Source: Paenibacillus alba (GTDB taxonomy: Bacteria > Bacillota > Bacilli > Paenibacillales > NBRC-103111). Taken from it: a stretch of 64,000 bases of DNA. The stretch's first letter is position 1. Every line of letters starts with the position of its first letter. The translations under genes were made by a program, and so were the position numbers. Of this stretch, positions 26,196-35,245 are shown in pieces. Under the pieces are notes generated by a model, which did no database searches, was not told where the DNA came from, and saw nothing but the letters and a program-made list of their open reading frames with translations. The stretch spans positions 1 to 64,000 of the forward strand of contig NZ_JABMKZ010000036.1 of the NCBI RefSeq assembly GCF_013204855.1, given 5' to 3'.

Positions 26196-29100
26196 TTACT
26201 CCATCATTCTGTTCGCCAATGCCGCAAGATCGAGAATATCAATGATGTTATCATTGTTCATGTCGGCGGCTTTCACTTGATCCCAGTCCGGACTGGACGA
26301 AGTTTTGCCATAGTTGGCTGCAGCGAATCCAAGATCGCCGATGCTGACTTTGTTATCGTGATTCAAATCGCCCGGAACGCCGACCGGTACCGGTGTCACT
26401 TGCACGCTGATCGACGAAGCGGTCGCGCTCGTTTCATTGCCTTGTGCATCGGCAAGAATAGCTGCCGCCACTGTGATTAGCCCCGTTGCCGCTTGCTGTA
26501 CGTTCTTTGCTTTAAACACAATTTGCACGATATCGGCCGTGCCTGTGACAGCGTGGGCCGCACCTTGGCTGGCCAAGATAAGGCGCAGCTGGCCTGCCTG
26601 ATCCTTTGTTTGGACGACGCTGACGCCATCTTTCATGGATGCCGCCGAGACGAATTCCAACAGGTTCGAATCATAGCTCAGTTTAATATCCTGGCCGTAT
26701 ACGTTTGTGATCACATTATAGACTCCGAAGTTTACGGTTAGTTGGCCTCCTGACTGCACAGTACTGGCAGAAGCGTTAAGCGAGGTGCCAGGTGCGGTCG
26801 GAGCCTTATTGTCGACCGTTACTTGGCTCACACTCGTAAAGCTGCCTTCTGCCGTAGCAGCCGTGATTGTTGCGCTGCCTGCTTTGAGCGCCGTTATGAC
26901 AGCCTTGCCGTTACCGCTGTCTGAGACCGTTGCTACGCTTTCGTTGCTGCTTGTCCACGTCACGTTCTTATTCGTTGCATTGATCGGCGAAACGACAGCT
27001 TCAATCTCGCTCGTTGCTCCGACATTCAGATGCAGCGCGTCCTTATCCACCTGTACGCCGGTGACGTTAATCTGCTGGGCAAGTACGATTTCCGCACGGT
27101 CAACGGAAATACCCACACCTGTCGCTTGGCTGTTTTTAGTTCCCGTTACTCTGACCTTGATCGTATGCGCACCGGAACTTAAAATCGGGGAAACGAACAA
27201 GTTCGCGCCGCTTTGGGAAGAAGAAGCATACAAATCAATCATTTTCTCAGCGCCGCCGTCGACCGAAATGCCTGCAATTCCTGCTCCTGGCGCTTTCGTC
27301 CCGATCAGAATGATCTGCTTGCCTGTAAATTTCATCTCATAAGCATCATTCGTTGCTGCGCTGGCGCTTTCAGCTCCGACATTCCATGTTCCCGTGTAAT
27401 TAAATTGATGATTGTCCGTCCCTGTTACCGTGTTCTCAACAACAGTGCGATTCAAAACTTCAACGCGTTCCAAAGAAAGAAAAGTACCGCTGGCAGAGCT
27501 GTTCTTTCTTCCCGCTACTCTGGCCTTGACGGTATGCTCGCCATACGGCAGAACAGGTGATGTATACCAAGCCGTCGCATTTTGGCGCGATGGGGCATAT
27601 AGATCCGCATCAACCTCGCTGCCGCCATCGAGAGATACGGCCGCAATACCATGCCCCGGAGCTATCCCGCCAACAAGCTTGATTTGTGTGCCAACAAATT
27701 TGATATCGAAGTAAGCGTCAGTCAAGCTTGTATAACTATCGGATGAAACGATCCAACCGTTGCTTCCGCTCGTGCCGATTTTGGAGTAATGAATTCGATT
27801 GATATCTGTTCCTTGCTCGCTATTTTTGATCAGCGTTATCCCTAGCGGCTCGGTAGGCGCAGGGTTGCTGACCGACGGCTCGTCTCCGATTAAACTGACC
27901 CGGTTAAAGAAATCCGCAGCACTGGCGGAACGAGGGCCTCCCCACATTCTTTCGGAAAGCGCCTGACGCGGTTTTCGGGAAGCATCTTCGAAATTGGATT
28001 CCGGAATCACGTATTCGCCATCCCCAACTTCTACGCCTTTAAACGAACTTCCGCTTTCATATCCGATTCTGCCATCCGGTGTCTTGACTTGATCCCAATA
28101 GTCAGACCAGATCGATAGAAAGTAGCCCATCATATTGGCATGCACGGAAGGATTCCAACTCTCATACATGTAACTTGTATCCGGCAGAAGAGATTTCCCT
28201 GGCGTTACATAAAGCACGTCACCTGGGGATGCGTATACTTTATATCCCTCGTTGGCAAATGCACTAGCCTGCTTGGAAGAACTTTTCTCATCGCTCCAAA
28301 CGGTAATCACATTATCCGTATTCAGCGGAATGCTCGGATGGTAGTCTTCAAATCCGTTCCAGTTCATCGGCGTTTTTCCAAGCTGCTTGACATGCTGACT
28401 CATCTCATTGATGAACTCGATAAAGCTGTCTCCAACCTTTGGCAAGCCCTTGCTGTTTTTATAAGCGACAAGCTCCGGACAAGCGTTCATTTTGGACTCT
28501 GTTTGAATTTCATCGGAGCCGATATGGAAGTAGGGCCCTTTGAACAACGGAACGAACTCGTCGAGCAAACCTTTAATGAAAGTGCGTGTTTCGCTCTTCG
28601 TATAATCAACCGTAAACTGCGGAATGTCCCAGCCCGTCGTGTCTTTATCCATGGATGAACAACTGAATTTCATCGCCGGTTTATATTTGTTAAGAATGGC
28701 CGCATGGCCGGGCATTTCCAGTTCAGGGATGATCATAACATGATAGCGATCGGCGATTTCGGTCAACCGTACGATATCCGCTTTGCTGTACGATTTGACC
28801 GAAGCCAGGCCTGGATAGGTGTCGCTTTGCAAGCGGAATCCGCTCCATTCGCTAAAATGGATTTGAAACGTATTCAGCTTATTCCACGCCAACCGTTTGA
28901 TCGTATCTTCGAGATACGCCATCGAATAATATCTGCGCCCGACATCGAGCATCACTCCCCGCTGAGCAAATTGCGGGTAGTCCTTGGCAGTTCCTTTGGG
29001 TATATAGGAACGGGAAGGGTCCTGCTGCAAAATTTGCAGTACAGTCCGAGTGCCGTAAAAGACGCCAGCGGTCGAATGTCCTTTGATCGAGAGAGCTGCT

Positions 29101-29471
29101 GCCGCTTCCAGCACGTAGCCTTCATTGCCGATGCCTGTGTCATCGGTATTGAGTGTCAAGAAAATATCGCCCGCGTTCGCTGCATTGGCCTGAACAACCG
29201 TCATTGCTTTGCCAGCAACCAGTGCGACATCTTCTTTGAAGGCCGCAGCCGTTTCCGCAAGCTCAGCACTGTAAGAAGAATCAATAACAATTCGTGATGT
29301 ATCTTTTAATTGAAAAGCGCCTGCTCCGCCCGTCCATTCCCGTAAACTGGGAACCACACTCGGAGCTGCGTTTGCTGCATAGGATACGGATGGCAGTTGA
29401 AACAGAGAAACGAATAAGGAAATTACCATTAGCGCCATAACTGATTTTCTTTTCATAAAAGAATATCTCAT
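26196..29471 (-). CDS. Secreted GH20 beta-N-acetylhexosaminidase with cohesin-like domain and dockerin
   Basis: 1091 residues. Signal peptide (about 1-32); GH20 N-terminal domain (45-165); GH20 catalytic barrel (170-510) with the Asp-Glu pair in HIGSDEIQ near residue 317 and ELEMPGHA before it; two tandem beta-sandwich repeats (about 540-673 and 680-797) sharing the G-x-x-APGxGIA-x-[VI]S pattern; Ig-like Big_2 (800-880) with TWTSSNESVATVS; a cohesin-like domain (about 894-1025) with GQDIKLSYDSNLLEFV and IVQIVFKAK; and a C-terminal type I dockerin (1033-1091) with two calcium loops, GDLNHDNKVSIGDL and ADMNNDNIIDILDL. The enzyme would release terminal GlcNAc or GalNAc outside the cell. Start ATG has GGAGG 8 nt upstream. 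It follows the second permease gene by 30 nt. A cohesin and a dockerin in one chain could allow self-assembly. Confidence 0.92.
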   Translation of the reverse strand: MRYSFMKRKSVMALMVISLFVSLFQLPSVSYAANAAPSVVPSLREWTGGAGAFQLKDTSRIVIDSSYSAELAETAAAFKEDVALVAGKAMTVVQANAANAGDIFLTLNTDDTGIGNEGYVLEAAAALSIKGHSTAGVFYGTRTVLQILQQDPSRSYIPKGTAKDYPQFAQRGVMLDVGRRYYSMAYLEDTIKRLAWNKLNTFQIHFSEWSGFRLQSDTYPGLASVKSYSKADIVRLTEIADRYHVMIIPELEMPGHAAILNKYKPAMKFSCSSMDKDTTGWDIPQFTVDYTKSETRTFIKGLLDEFVPLFKGPYFHIGSDEIQTESKMNACPELVAYKNSKGLPKVGDSFIEFINEMSQHVKQLGKTPMNWNGFEDYHPSIPLNTDNVITVWSDEKSSSKQASAFANEGYKVYASPGDVLYVTPGKSLLPDTSYMYESWNPSVHANMMGYFLSIWSDYWDQVKTPDGRIGYESGSSFKGVEVGDGEYVIPESNFEDASRKPRQALSERMWGGPRSASAADFFNRVSLIGDEPSVSNPAPTEPLGITLIKNSEQGTDINRIHYSKIGTSGSNGWIVSSDSYTSLTDAYFDIKFVGTQIKLVGGIAPGHGIAAVSLDGGSEVDADLYAPSRQNATAWYTSPVLPYGEHTVKARVAGRKNSSASGTFLSLERVEVLNRTVVENTVTGTDNHQFNYTGTWNVGAESASAATNDAYEMKFTGKQIILIGTKAPGAGIAGISVDGGAEKMIDLYASSSQSGANLFVSPILSSGAHTIKVRVTGTKNSQATGVGISVDRAEIVLAQQINVTGVQVDKDALHLNVGATSEIEAVVSPINATNKNVTWTSSNESVATVSDSGNGKAVITALKAGSATITAATAEGSFTSVSQVTVDNKAPTAPGTSLNASASTVQSGGQLTVNFGVYNVITNVYGQDIKLSYDSNLLEFVSAASMKDGVSVVQTKDQAGQLRLILASQGAAHAVTGTADIVQIVFKAKNVQQAATGLITVAAAILADAQGNETSATASSISVQVTPVPVGVPGDLNHDNKVSIGDLGFAAANYGKTSSSPDWDQVKAADMNNDNIIDILDLAALANRMME

Positions 29472-29501
29472 GTTGAATTCCTCCGTTTTATCCTTGTCTT
29501 G

Positions 29502-30356
29502 TTAACCCTTTAAGGCCCCAGCGGTAATGCCTCCTGTAATTTGCTTTTGAAAAATAACGTAAAACACGATCGGCGGACCCATCGAGATGATCAGCGCAGC
29601 GAAGAGCGGTCCCCATTCTGTCCTGTACTGCATCTCTCCCTGCATAACCGCAATTGCAACCGGTATCGTATATTTCGTAGGGTCGCTAATCAGCACTAGC
29701 GCAAAAACATATTCATTCCAAGTGTTGAGCACAGTAATGATAGCAACGGATATTAATCCCGGCTTGGCTAGAGGAAGCATCACGCGAAAGAAGATGCCAT
29801 AATGGGAAGCGCCGTCAATGGAAGCTGCTTCTTCCAATTCTCCGGGCAAAGATTTGAAAAAACTGACTAATACGAACACAGCGAACGGCACTGCCGTTAC
29901 GGTATAAACCAAGGTTAAGCCAAATAAATTGTTCGTGAGATGCAGATCGTTCAATAGGAAAAACAAAGGAATAATGCCCAGAAATGTGGGAATCATCATG
30001 TAAGAAAGGTACGAATAATACAGCAAGCCATTTCCTCTGAACGTAAACCTTGCAATGACATAGGCTGTCGTAGCCGATAAAAGCACAGCAGCAGCCGTGC
30101 TGACCACGGTCACAACGAGTGAGTTCACAAAGTTGGAGGCGAAATTGTACTTTTCCCAGACAAATGTAAAATTGGACCAAAGCAAGGGAAGCTTAGGCAG
30201 ATCCCAAGGCTTGCCTAGAAAAAACTGCTGATTATCCTTCAAAGAACTTAGAACTGTCCAGATCAGTGGATAAAGAATACATACAGACCAGGCGATAAGG
30301 CACAATTTGAAAAACAAACGAAATGCGGGATGAACCGTTGCTTGACTCATACTCAT
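29502..30356 (-). CDS. Carbohydrate ABC transporter permease (MalG/CUT1 type)
   Basis: 284 residues, about six membrane segments. The cytoplasmic EAA loop reads EAASIDGAS followed by FFRVMLPLAKP, the site that docks the ATPase. The C-terminus KQITGGITAGALKG is typical of the second permease of CUT1 importers. Its gene follows the first permease by 7 nt and precedes the GH20 gene by 30 nt, all in one operon. No ATPase gene is present, so a shared MsmX-type ATPase encoded elsewhere is expected. Confidence 0.95.
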   Translation of the reverse strand: MSMSQATVHPAFRLFFKLCLIAWSVCILYPLIWTVLSSLKDNQQFFLGKPWDLPKLPLLWSNFTFVWEKYNFASNFVNSLVVTVVSTAAAVLLSATTAYVIARFTFRGNGLLYYSYLSYMMIPTFLGIIPLFFLLNDLHLTNNLFGLTLVYTVTAVPFAVFVLVSFFKSLPGELEEAASIDGASHYGIFFRVMLPLAKPGLISVAIITVLNTWNEYVFALVLISDPTKYTIPVAIAVMQGEMQYRTEWGPLFAALIISMGPPIVFYVIFQKQITGGITAGALKG

Positions 30357-30363
30357 TACCCCT

Positions 30364-31320
30364 CTACGTTAATTCAATGGTTTCTTTCTTCATCAGCCTT
30401 TGAAGCGTTGCTGTCGTGATCAAAGAAAGCACCAGAATGAGAACGCCAATCGCAGACGCATAACTGAATTTGCCGAACTTGAAGGCATTCAAATACAGAT
30501 AGGAGCCCATGACCTGTGTCGCATTATCCACTCCGCCTTCAAAAGTCATGATCGTGACGATGACGAATGATCCATTAAGCGTTGTCATGACAATCCAGAG
30601 AACCGCAGTCTGAATCTGCTCCCACGACAAGGGAAGGGTAATCTGCCAAAATTGATGCCACTGCGACGCGCCGTCAATATCCGCCGATTCGTATAACGAT
30701 GAGGGAATGCTCAGAATGCCGGCAACCAGCAGAATGATCGTGAACCCTACGCCCGCCCAAATGGCAGGTGGCAAGAGTGCGAAGATCGACCATTTGTCAC
30801 CTAACCAGGCGAAATCGAACTTTTTCTCGGTAAATAAAGAGATGAAAGAATTTAAAAATCCGAGGTTCGGATTATACACATAGCGCCAGAGAACTCCGAC
30901 CACTACAACGGAAAGCACATTTGGCAGAAAGAAAATGATCCGATAGAAGCTTGAACCTTTCATATTGAAACGGGTTAGCGCCAACGCAAGGAACATGGAT
31001 AAGAGCATAAAACCAATGACTTTGCCGATAACCAGAATGTAGTCGTTGCGAATTGTTTTTAGAATGACATCGTCATGCAGCAGGTCCTTGAAATTCCCAA
31101 GACCGATAAAGTTATACGTTTCAGAACCGCCCGACCAATCAAACAAACTCAGATAAATACCTTTAAACAAGGGATAAACGGTAAAAACAAGATACAAAAG
31201 CAATGTTGGTAGGATAAAGGAAAGAATGAACACATTCCGCTTCATCTTTGCAGTGCCGGTTCTTCTAACACTCGTTTTCCTGTCGTTCATGGCGGCTGCA
31301 GCCGACTGTCTCTCTTTCAT
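30364..31320 (-). CDS. Sugar ABC transporter permease (MalF/CUT1 type)
   Basis: About 318 residues from ATG at 31320, which has TTGGAGG 5-6 nt upstream; an in-frame TTG at 31332 falls inside that ribosome site. A basic N-terminal tail of about 30 residues precedes six membrane segments. The EAA loop is ESADIDGASQ followed by ITLPLS. It pairs with the MalG-type permease downstream and the lipoprotein upstream to form one importer, probably for the amino sugars or short glycans released by the GH20 enzyme (inference from operon order). Confidence 0.95.
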   Translation of the reverse strand: MKERQSAAAAMNDRKTSVRRTGTAKMKRNVFILSFILPTLLLYLVFTVYPLFKGIYLSLFDWSGGSETYNFIGLGNFKDLLHDDVILKTIRNDYILVIGKVIGFMLLSMFLALALTRFNMKGSSFYRIIFFLPNVLSVVVVGVLWRYVYNPNLGFLNSFISLFTEKKFDFAWLGDKWSIFALLPPAIWAGVGFTIILLVAGILSIPSSLYESADIDGASQWHQFWQITLPLSWEQIQTAVLWIVMTTLNGSFVIVTIMTFEGGVDNATQVMGSYLYLNAFKFGKFSYASAIGVLILVLSLITTATLQRLMKKETIELT

Positions 31321-31354
31321 AATTTCCTCCAATCTAAATGTCTGAGCGATAGCA

Positions 31355-31396
31355 AGGGAAGCTTAGTTCCCTCACTACCGTTCATCACATGAACGG
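31355..31396 (-). other. Two intercistronic hairpins between binding protein and permease genes
   Basis: Within the 78-nt gap, CCGTTCAT pairs with ATGAACGG (31378-31396) and AGGGAA pairs with TTCCCT (31355-31372). There is no T run. Such hairpins commonly protect the 3' end of the binding-protein part of the message so that more lipoprotein than permease is made. Confidence 0.6.
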
Positions 31397-31398
31397 AA

Positions 31399-32772
31399 TT
31401 ATTTCTTTTCTTTGGCGCGAATTTTGTCCGTCGCTTCTTCCATGCGGTCCGCCCACTGCTGTGGTGTAATTTCGCCTTTGGTAAGCGCGATCGTTGCGTT
31501 GTTCCTCGCTGTGACAAGCTCCTCTGGAATGACGATTTCAGGCGCGACAACCGTATTCGGCGAGTTATAGAATTTAGCTGCTTCTTTCGTCAGAGCCGGC
31601 GCATTCGTTCCTTCGAGATCAGCCTTAATGTTCGAAGGGGCTTTGGAAAGCTCCGCCCATAGTTTGCTTTGTTTTTCAGTGAAAATAAATTGCATAAACG
31701 CTTTGGCTGCCTCAGGGTTTTTTGCTTTCTTGGCAATACCCACAGTGGATGTGTAAGGATTCGCTACAAACTTGCCGCCTTTGTCCTGACCGATGGAAGG
31801 CAAGAAGCCAAATTCGAAGCCAGCCGGAATGTCCTTCGCCATTTCACTTTCCACCCAAATGCCGGTCGGGATGAAGGCCGCTTTATGCTGCAGCCATTGG
31901 GATTGGGAATCCGTGTGATTCAGCGCCGGAGACGCTTTATCGATAAGACCCTTGTCTCTTATTTGCACAATTTTATCCAGCGCTTTCATCACCGGCTCGC
32001 TTTTCCAAACACCTTTCTCGAGCGTATTAATTTTCTTGGAAATGGACGTATCGTAGTTGTTCATCGCAATGATGGTCGGATCGAGCAAGGCACCATTGAT
32101 GTAATAGGGATAAACCCCTGTATGGATGTAATCGCTCATCTTGCCATCCGCTTTAATTTTCTCCCCTAAAGCCATGAAACTTTGGAAATCTACAGGCGCT
32201 TCCCACCCTTTGCTTTTGAATAACGCTTTATCGTAGAACGTGCCCCAGGATCCGAAAACTAACGGAACGGCAAATGCTTTGCCTGGCTTGTACTCCTCAG
32301 GAGGAGCGATTAGCAGATCGAGAATTTTTTTCCCATCGACATTTTTGGCATCTTTTAGCCAATCCGTAATATCCATCAATTGATCGTCCGTTACCATTTG
32401 CCTTGTGTTGGAGCCAGCTCCGTCAATGTATACAAAATCAGGTGGATTTCCTTGCAGCCAGCGAGGTTTCATTTGATCGTTAATTTTTGCTCCAGCGGAC
32501 TCTTTAATTTTGAGATCAGGATTCTGCTTTTGGAAATCGGCAATCGCTTGTTTCCACCACACGTCTCCGTATCCCCCGACAAAATATTGGATTTCGAAAT
32601 CTCCGGCAAGCTTTGTTCCCTCCGCCTTTGCGCCGTCCGTTGCTTTAGCGCTTTCAACAGGCTTCGTTGTCGGCGAAGTCGTACTCGCATTGTTGCTTCC
32701 ACAACCACTCAGTGTTAACATAACTGTCGACAGTACCATACCCCATGCCATTACTTTTTTGGATTTTAACAT
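31399..32772 (-). CDS. Extracellular sugar-binding lipoprotein (CUT1 importer)
   Basis: 457 residues, lipobox LSGC with Cys24, then a Ser/Thr/Pro/Lys-rich linker and a family 1 solute-binding fold (IQYFVGGYGDVWWKQAIADF; later the hinge-type AKAFMQFIFTEKQSK). Ribosome site GGGGAGG 8 nt before ATG. First gene of the operon with two permeases, GH20 and the cohesin-SLH anchor. A cre-like site lies about 60 bp upstream. The ligand is probably a hexosamine-containing sugar, inferred only from the GH20 neighbour. Confidence 0.93.
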   Translation of the reverse strand: MLKSKKVMAWGMVLSTVMLTLSGCGSNNASTTSPTTKPVESAKATDGAKAEGTKLAGDFEIQYFVGGYGDVWWKQAIADFQKQNPDLKIKESAGAKINDQMKPRWLQGNPPDFVYIDGAGSNTRQMVTDDQLMDITDWLKDAKNVDGKKILDLLIAPPEEYKPGKAFAVPLVFGSWGTFYDKALFKSKGWEAPVDFQSFMALGEKIKADGKMSDYIHTGVYPYYINGALLDPTIIAMNNYDTSISKKINTLEKGVWKSEPVMKALDKIVQIRDKGLIDKASPALNHTDSQSQWLQHKAAFIPTGIWVESEMAKDIPAGFEFGFLPSIGQDKGGKFVANPYTSTVGIAKKAKNPEAAKAFMQFIFTEKQSKLWAELSKAPSNIKADLEGTNAPALTKEAAKFYNSPNTVVAPEIVIPEELVTARNNATIALTKGEITPQQWADRMEEATDKIRAKEKK

Positions 32773-32829
32773 TCGAAATGACCTCCCCAGCGTTTTGTTG
32801 ATCCGTCCTTACACCTTAATCATAGTGAA

Positions 32830-32843
32830 TTTCACCGTTTGCA
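32830..32843 (-). promoter_or_regulatory. cre-like (CcpA) site upstream of the GH20 operon
   Basis: On the minus strand TGCAAACGGTGAAA matches TGNAARCGNWWWCA except for two positions (G in the W tract, AA instead of CA). A -10-like TATGAT lies just downstream. Weaker than the site at 17715. Confidence 0.4.
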
Positions 32844-32904
32844 ACCATTGATTAAAACACTGTAAATAGTTAAAAATGTATTGTCTTTAGGCGCGCATTG
32901 TATA

Positions 32905-32943
32905 AAAACACAAAACAAGCCAGGAATCATTTCCTGGCTTGTT
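32905..32943 (-). terminator. Terminator separating the regulatory block from the GH20 operon
   Basis: AACAAGCCAGGAA (32914-32926) pairs perfectly with TTCCTGGCTTGTT (32931-32943) around TCAT, followed on the minus strand by TTGTGTTTTTA. It lies 13 bp past the stop of the upstream lipoprotein gene. Confidence 0.85.
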
Positions 32944-32955
32944 CTCATGCACAAC

Positions 32956-34230
32956 TCAATGACTTTTGTTCAAAGCAATTTGCTGCAGCCGATCCAGCGC
33001 CTGTTTAGGACTTGTCTGACCGAGCAGCACGGTTTGCCCCATATTTCTGGTTGCATTAAGAACAGCGGACCAAGCCGGGTCCTGAATGGGGTAAAACTTT
33101 GCAGTTTTAAGCGCGTCCAAATTTTGCTTCATGGCCGGATCATCCTTCGCGAGTTTGCTGCCAACCGTTTGAATGGTTGGAAGAAACCCTTCCCGCAGAA
33201 CAAACTCCTCGTAACGCGCATTCTCATACATAAAATCGAGGAACTTGGATAACGCCTCCTTATTCGTATGATCGGTTTTGAACGACATCAGAACGTCCTG
33301 TACGCCCAGCACCAACGGAGTCTGCCCCTCTTTGACCGGGATTGGCCCTTTTCCCCATTTTAATCCCGGGTACTCATGCGGAACGACCGTCTCAAAATAA
33401 TTGCCGGAGATCAGCATGCCCAGCTTGCCGTTGCCAAGGATGCGCTGCTTCTCGTCGCGTGTCGTTACGGTCGGCTCCGAATCGGTTAACCCTTTTTCAT
33501 ACAAATCTTTCAGAAACGTGATACCTTCCACATTCTCAGGTGAATTGATCGACCATTCGCCATTTTTCATCCAGCCGCCGCCAGCTCCATAAAAGAAATA
33601 GGAGAGATACGCCCAAATCTCGTTATCCGTCAAATCGACACCGAAGCCGTCCACTTGTTTGGTTTCCTTGATTTTGCGCGCGTCTGCCTCTAAGGATTTC
33701 CAATCTTTAGGTGGGTCTGTAAGCCCGACTTCGTTGAAAATATCTTTGTTATAGTACAATTGCCGGATCGTAGCGACGTAAGGAACCGTGTATTGCGTGC
33801 CTTCCATTCTATTGCTCTCCATCAAATAGGGGTAAATGTCATCCTTCAACTCTTTGGACAAAATATCGTCCATACTGTTGAGCAACCCGTCCTTGGCAAA
33901 ATGCGCATAAATGTTCGTGAGCAGCAAATCGGGAGGCTCGTTGCGGCTAATCATCGTATTGTAGGCACTATCCAGAATGTCCCAGTTAATGACCTGCAGT
34001 TCGACCTTGATGTTCGGATACTTCGTCTCGAAATCTTTCACCAGTTTCTCAAAATAAGGCTTGGTAGAAGAGCTATACTCTGCTGCCACGAAGGTAATCG
34101 TTGCTTTCACGTCGGGATTGGTGGAAGCCGATCCATGGCCGTCATCCCGAATACATCCGGTGAACAACACGGCAGCAAGCTGGAGTAGTATAATCAACAA
34201 ACCCTTTTTTCTTCGAGCGAATTGGCTCAT
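32956..34230 (-). CDS. Second solute-binding lipoprotein, linked to the two-component system
   Basis: About 424 residues from ATG at 34230; AAGGGGGT lies 6 nt upstream, and the in-frame ATG 21 nt earlier precedes that site. Lipobox FTGC with Cys26. The mature part is a family 1 solute-binding fold (TITFVAAEYSSSTKPYFEKL; RQLYYNKDIFNEVGL). It ends the operon regulator-kinase-anchored binding protein-lipoprotein and is cut off from the importer operon by a terminator. Two binding proteins therefore flank one importer: this one may present ligand to the sensor or be an alternative binder for the same permeases. Confidence 0.92.
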   Translation of the reverse strand: MSQFARRKKGLLIILLQLAAVLFTGCIRDDGHGSASTNPDVKATITFVAAEYSSSTKPYFEKLVKDFETKYPNIKVELQVINWDILDSAYNTMISRNEPPDLLLTNIYAHFAKDGLLNSMDDILSKELKDDIYPYLMESNRMEGTQYTVPYVATIRQLYYNKDIFNEVGLTDPPKDWKSLEADARKIKETKQVDGFGVDLTDNEIWAYLSYFFYGAGGGWMKNGEWSINSPENVEGITFLKDLYEKGLTDSEPTVTTRDEKQRILGNGKLGMLISGNYFETVVPHEYPGLKWGKGPIPVKEGQTPLVLGVQDVLMSFKTDHTNKEALSKFLDFMYENARYEEFVLREGFLPTIQTVGSKLAKDDPAMKQNLDALKTAKFYPIQDPAWSAVLNATRNMGQTVLLGQTSPKQALDRLQQIALNKSH

Positions 34231-34255
34231 GGTTTGACCCCCTTTAGTCATAGGA

Positions 34256-35245
34256 CTACTTTTCTACCATTGGGAAGAGAAGTTCCTGATTTTCTTGGGT
34301 ATACATATTTTCTCTGGTGATAGCACGGGATTCGATATTGATCTGAGGGTCCACTTTGATCCCCGAGGAGGCTTGAACAGCAGTTTCAACAGCTACATAG
34401 CCAATATTGAATGGTTTTTGGACGATTTCAGCCTTTAAAATACCTTCTTCCAGAAGCTTGATTTGATAAATGGAACTGTCAAAGCCAACAACTTGGATGC
34501 GGTCTCCGCCTTTCATTTCTTTAACAGCCCTGGCAGCACCTAATGTGGCCGTTTCATTGAGAGCGGCAATCCCTTGGATGTCTGGATACATAGCCAGCAG
34601 GTTTTTCACTTGAATATAAACCGCATCCTCTGTTCCTTCAAGTTCGAAATTTCCTGCATAGGCAACATTAGGAAAACTCGCAAACGCTTCTTTGCATCCG
34701 TCCTGACGTTCCTTCTCTGTGAGCGATTCCTTGCCACTGCTAAGCGTCATTACGCGAAATAATGAGTCATTGTGTCCTTCCGCCAAAATCATGCCGGCTT
34801 GCCTCCCGGCTTCGGTATTGTCAGTCATAATCAGGCTTGCCTCCGGATGGGAGCGAACCGGCGAATCGATCAAAATAAGCTTCGTGCCGGATTTGGTTAT
34901 TTTCTCGGCGGCGGATGAAAGCCCATCGTAGTCGGCGGCAGCAAGAACGATCGCGTCCGGCTTCTTCGCCAGCGCTTCATCCACGCTGCGAATTTGCCCA
35001 GCCGTGTCGCTTTCCGATAACGGACCCCTAATGTCGAGGTTTACTGCGTACTCCTTGGCAGCTTCTTCTGCGCCTGAACGAACCATTTGCCAGTAGTCCG
35101 AGCGAATATTGTTCGTTTTCAACACAATTGCAATCTCCAGTTTCTTAGGATTCGTGATTCGCAGCATCTCCATACCGATAACTACGACGAAACCAAGCGT
35201 AATCACGAGCAGCACTGCCCAGATAACCGGCTTTTTAAGGTGCAT
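34256..35245 (-). CDS. Membrane-anchored periplasmic sugar-binding protein (RbsB-like)
   Basis: About 329 residues from ATG at 35245 with AAAGGAG 6 nt upstream. A single N-terminal hydrophobic segment (VIWAVLLVITLGFVVVIGM) has no lipobox cysteine, so the protein is probably held by that helix. The rest is a PF13407-type binding fold: IAIVLKTNNIRSDYW, then AIVLAAADYDGL, LIDSPV, and DNTEAGRQAG. The start overlaps the end of the sensor kinase gene by 11 nt, so the two are coupled. Proteins of this kind next to YesM-type kinases act as sugar-sensing partners. This one probably reports an extracellular sugar to the kinase (inference). Confidence 0.9.
   Translation of the reverse strand: MHLKKPVIWAVLLVITLGFVVVIGMEMLRITNPKKLEIAIVLKTNNIRSDYWQMVRSGAEEAAKEYAVNLDIRGPLSESDTAGQIRSVDEALAKKPDAIVLAAADYDGLSSAAEKITKSGTKLILIDSPVRSHPEASLIMTDNTEAGRQAGMILAEGHNDSLFRVMTLSSGKESLTEKERQDGCKEAFASFPNVAYAGNFELEGTEDAVYIQVKNLLAMYPDIQGIAALNETATLGAARAVKEMKGGDRIQVVGFDSSIYQIKLLEEGILKAEIVQKPFNIGYVAVETAVQASSGIKVDPQINIESRAITRENMYTQENQELLFPMVEK

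Noticed and set aside
28140..29297. Plus-strand frames of 172 and 197 codons opposite GH20
   Set aside because: Shadow frames of the GH20 coding sequence.
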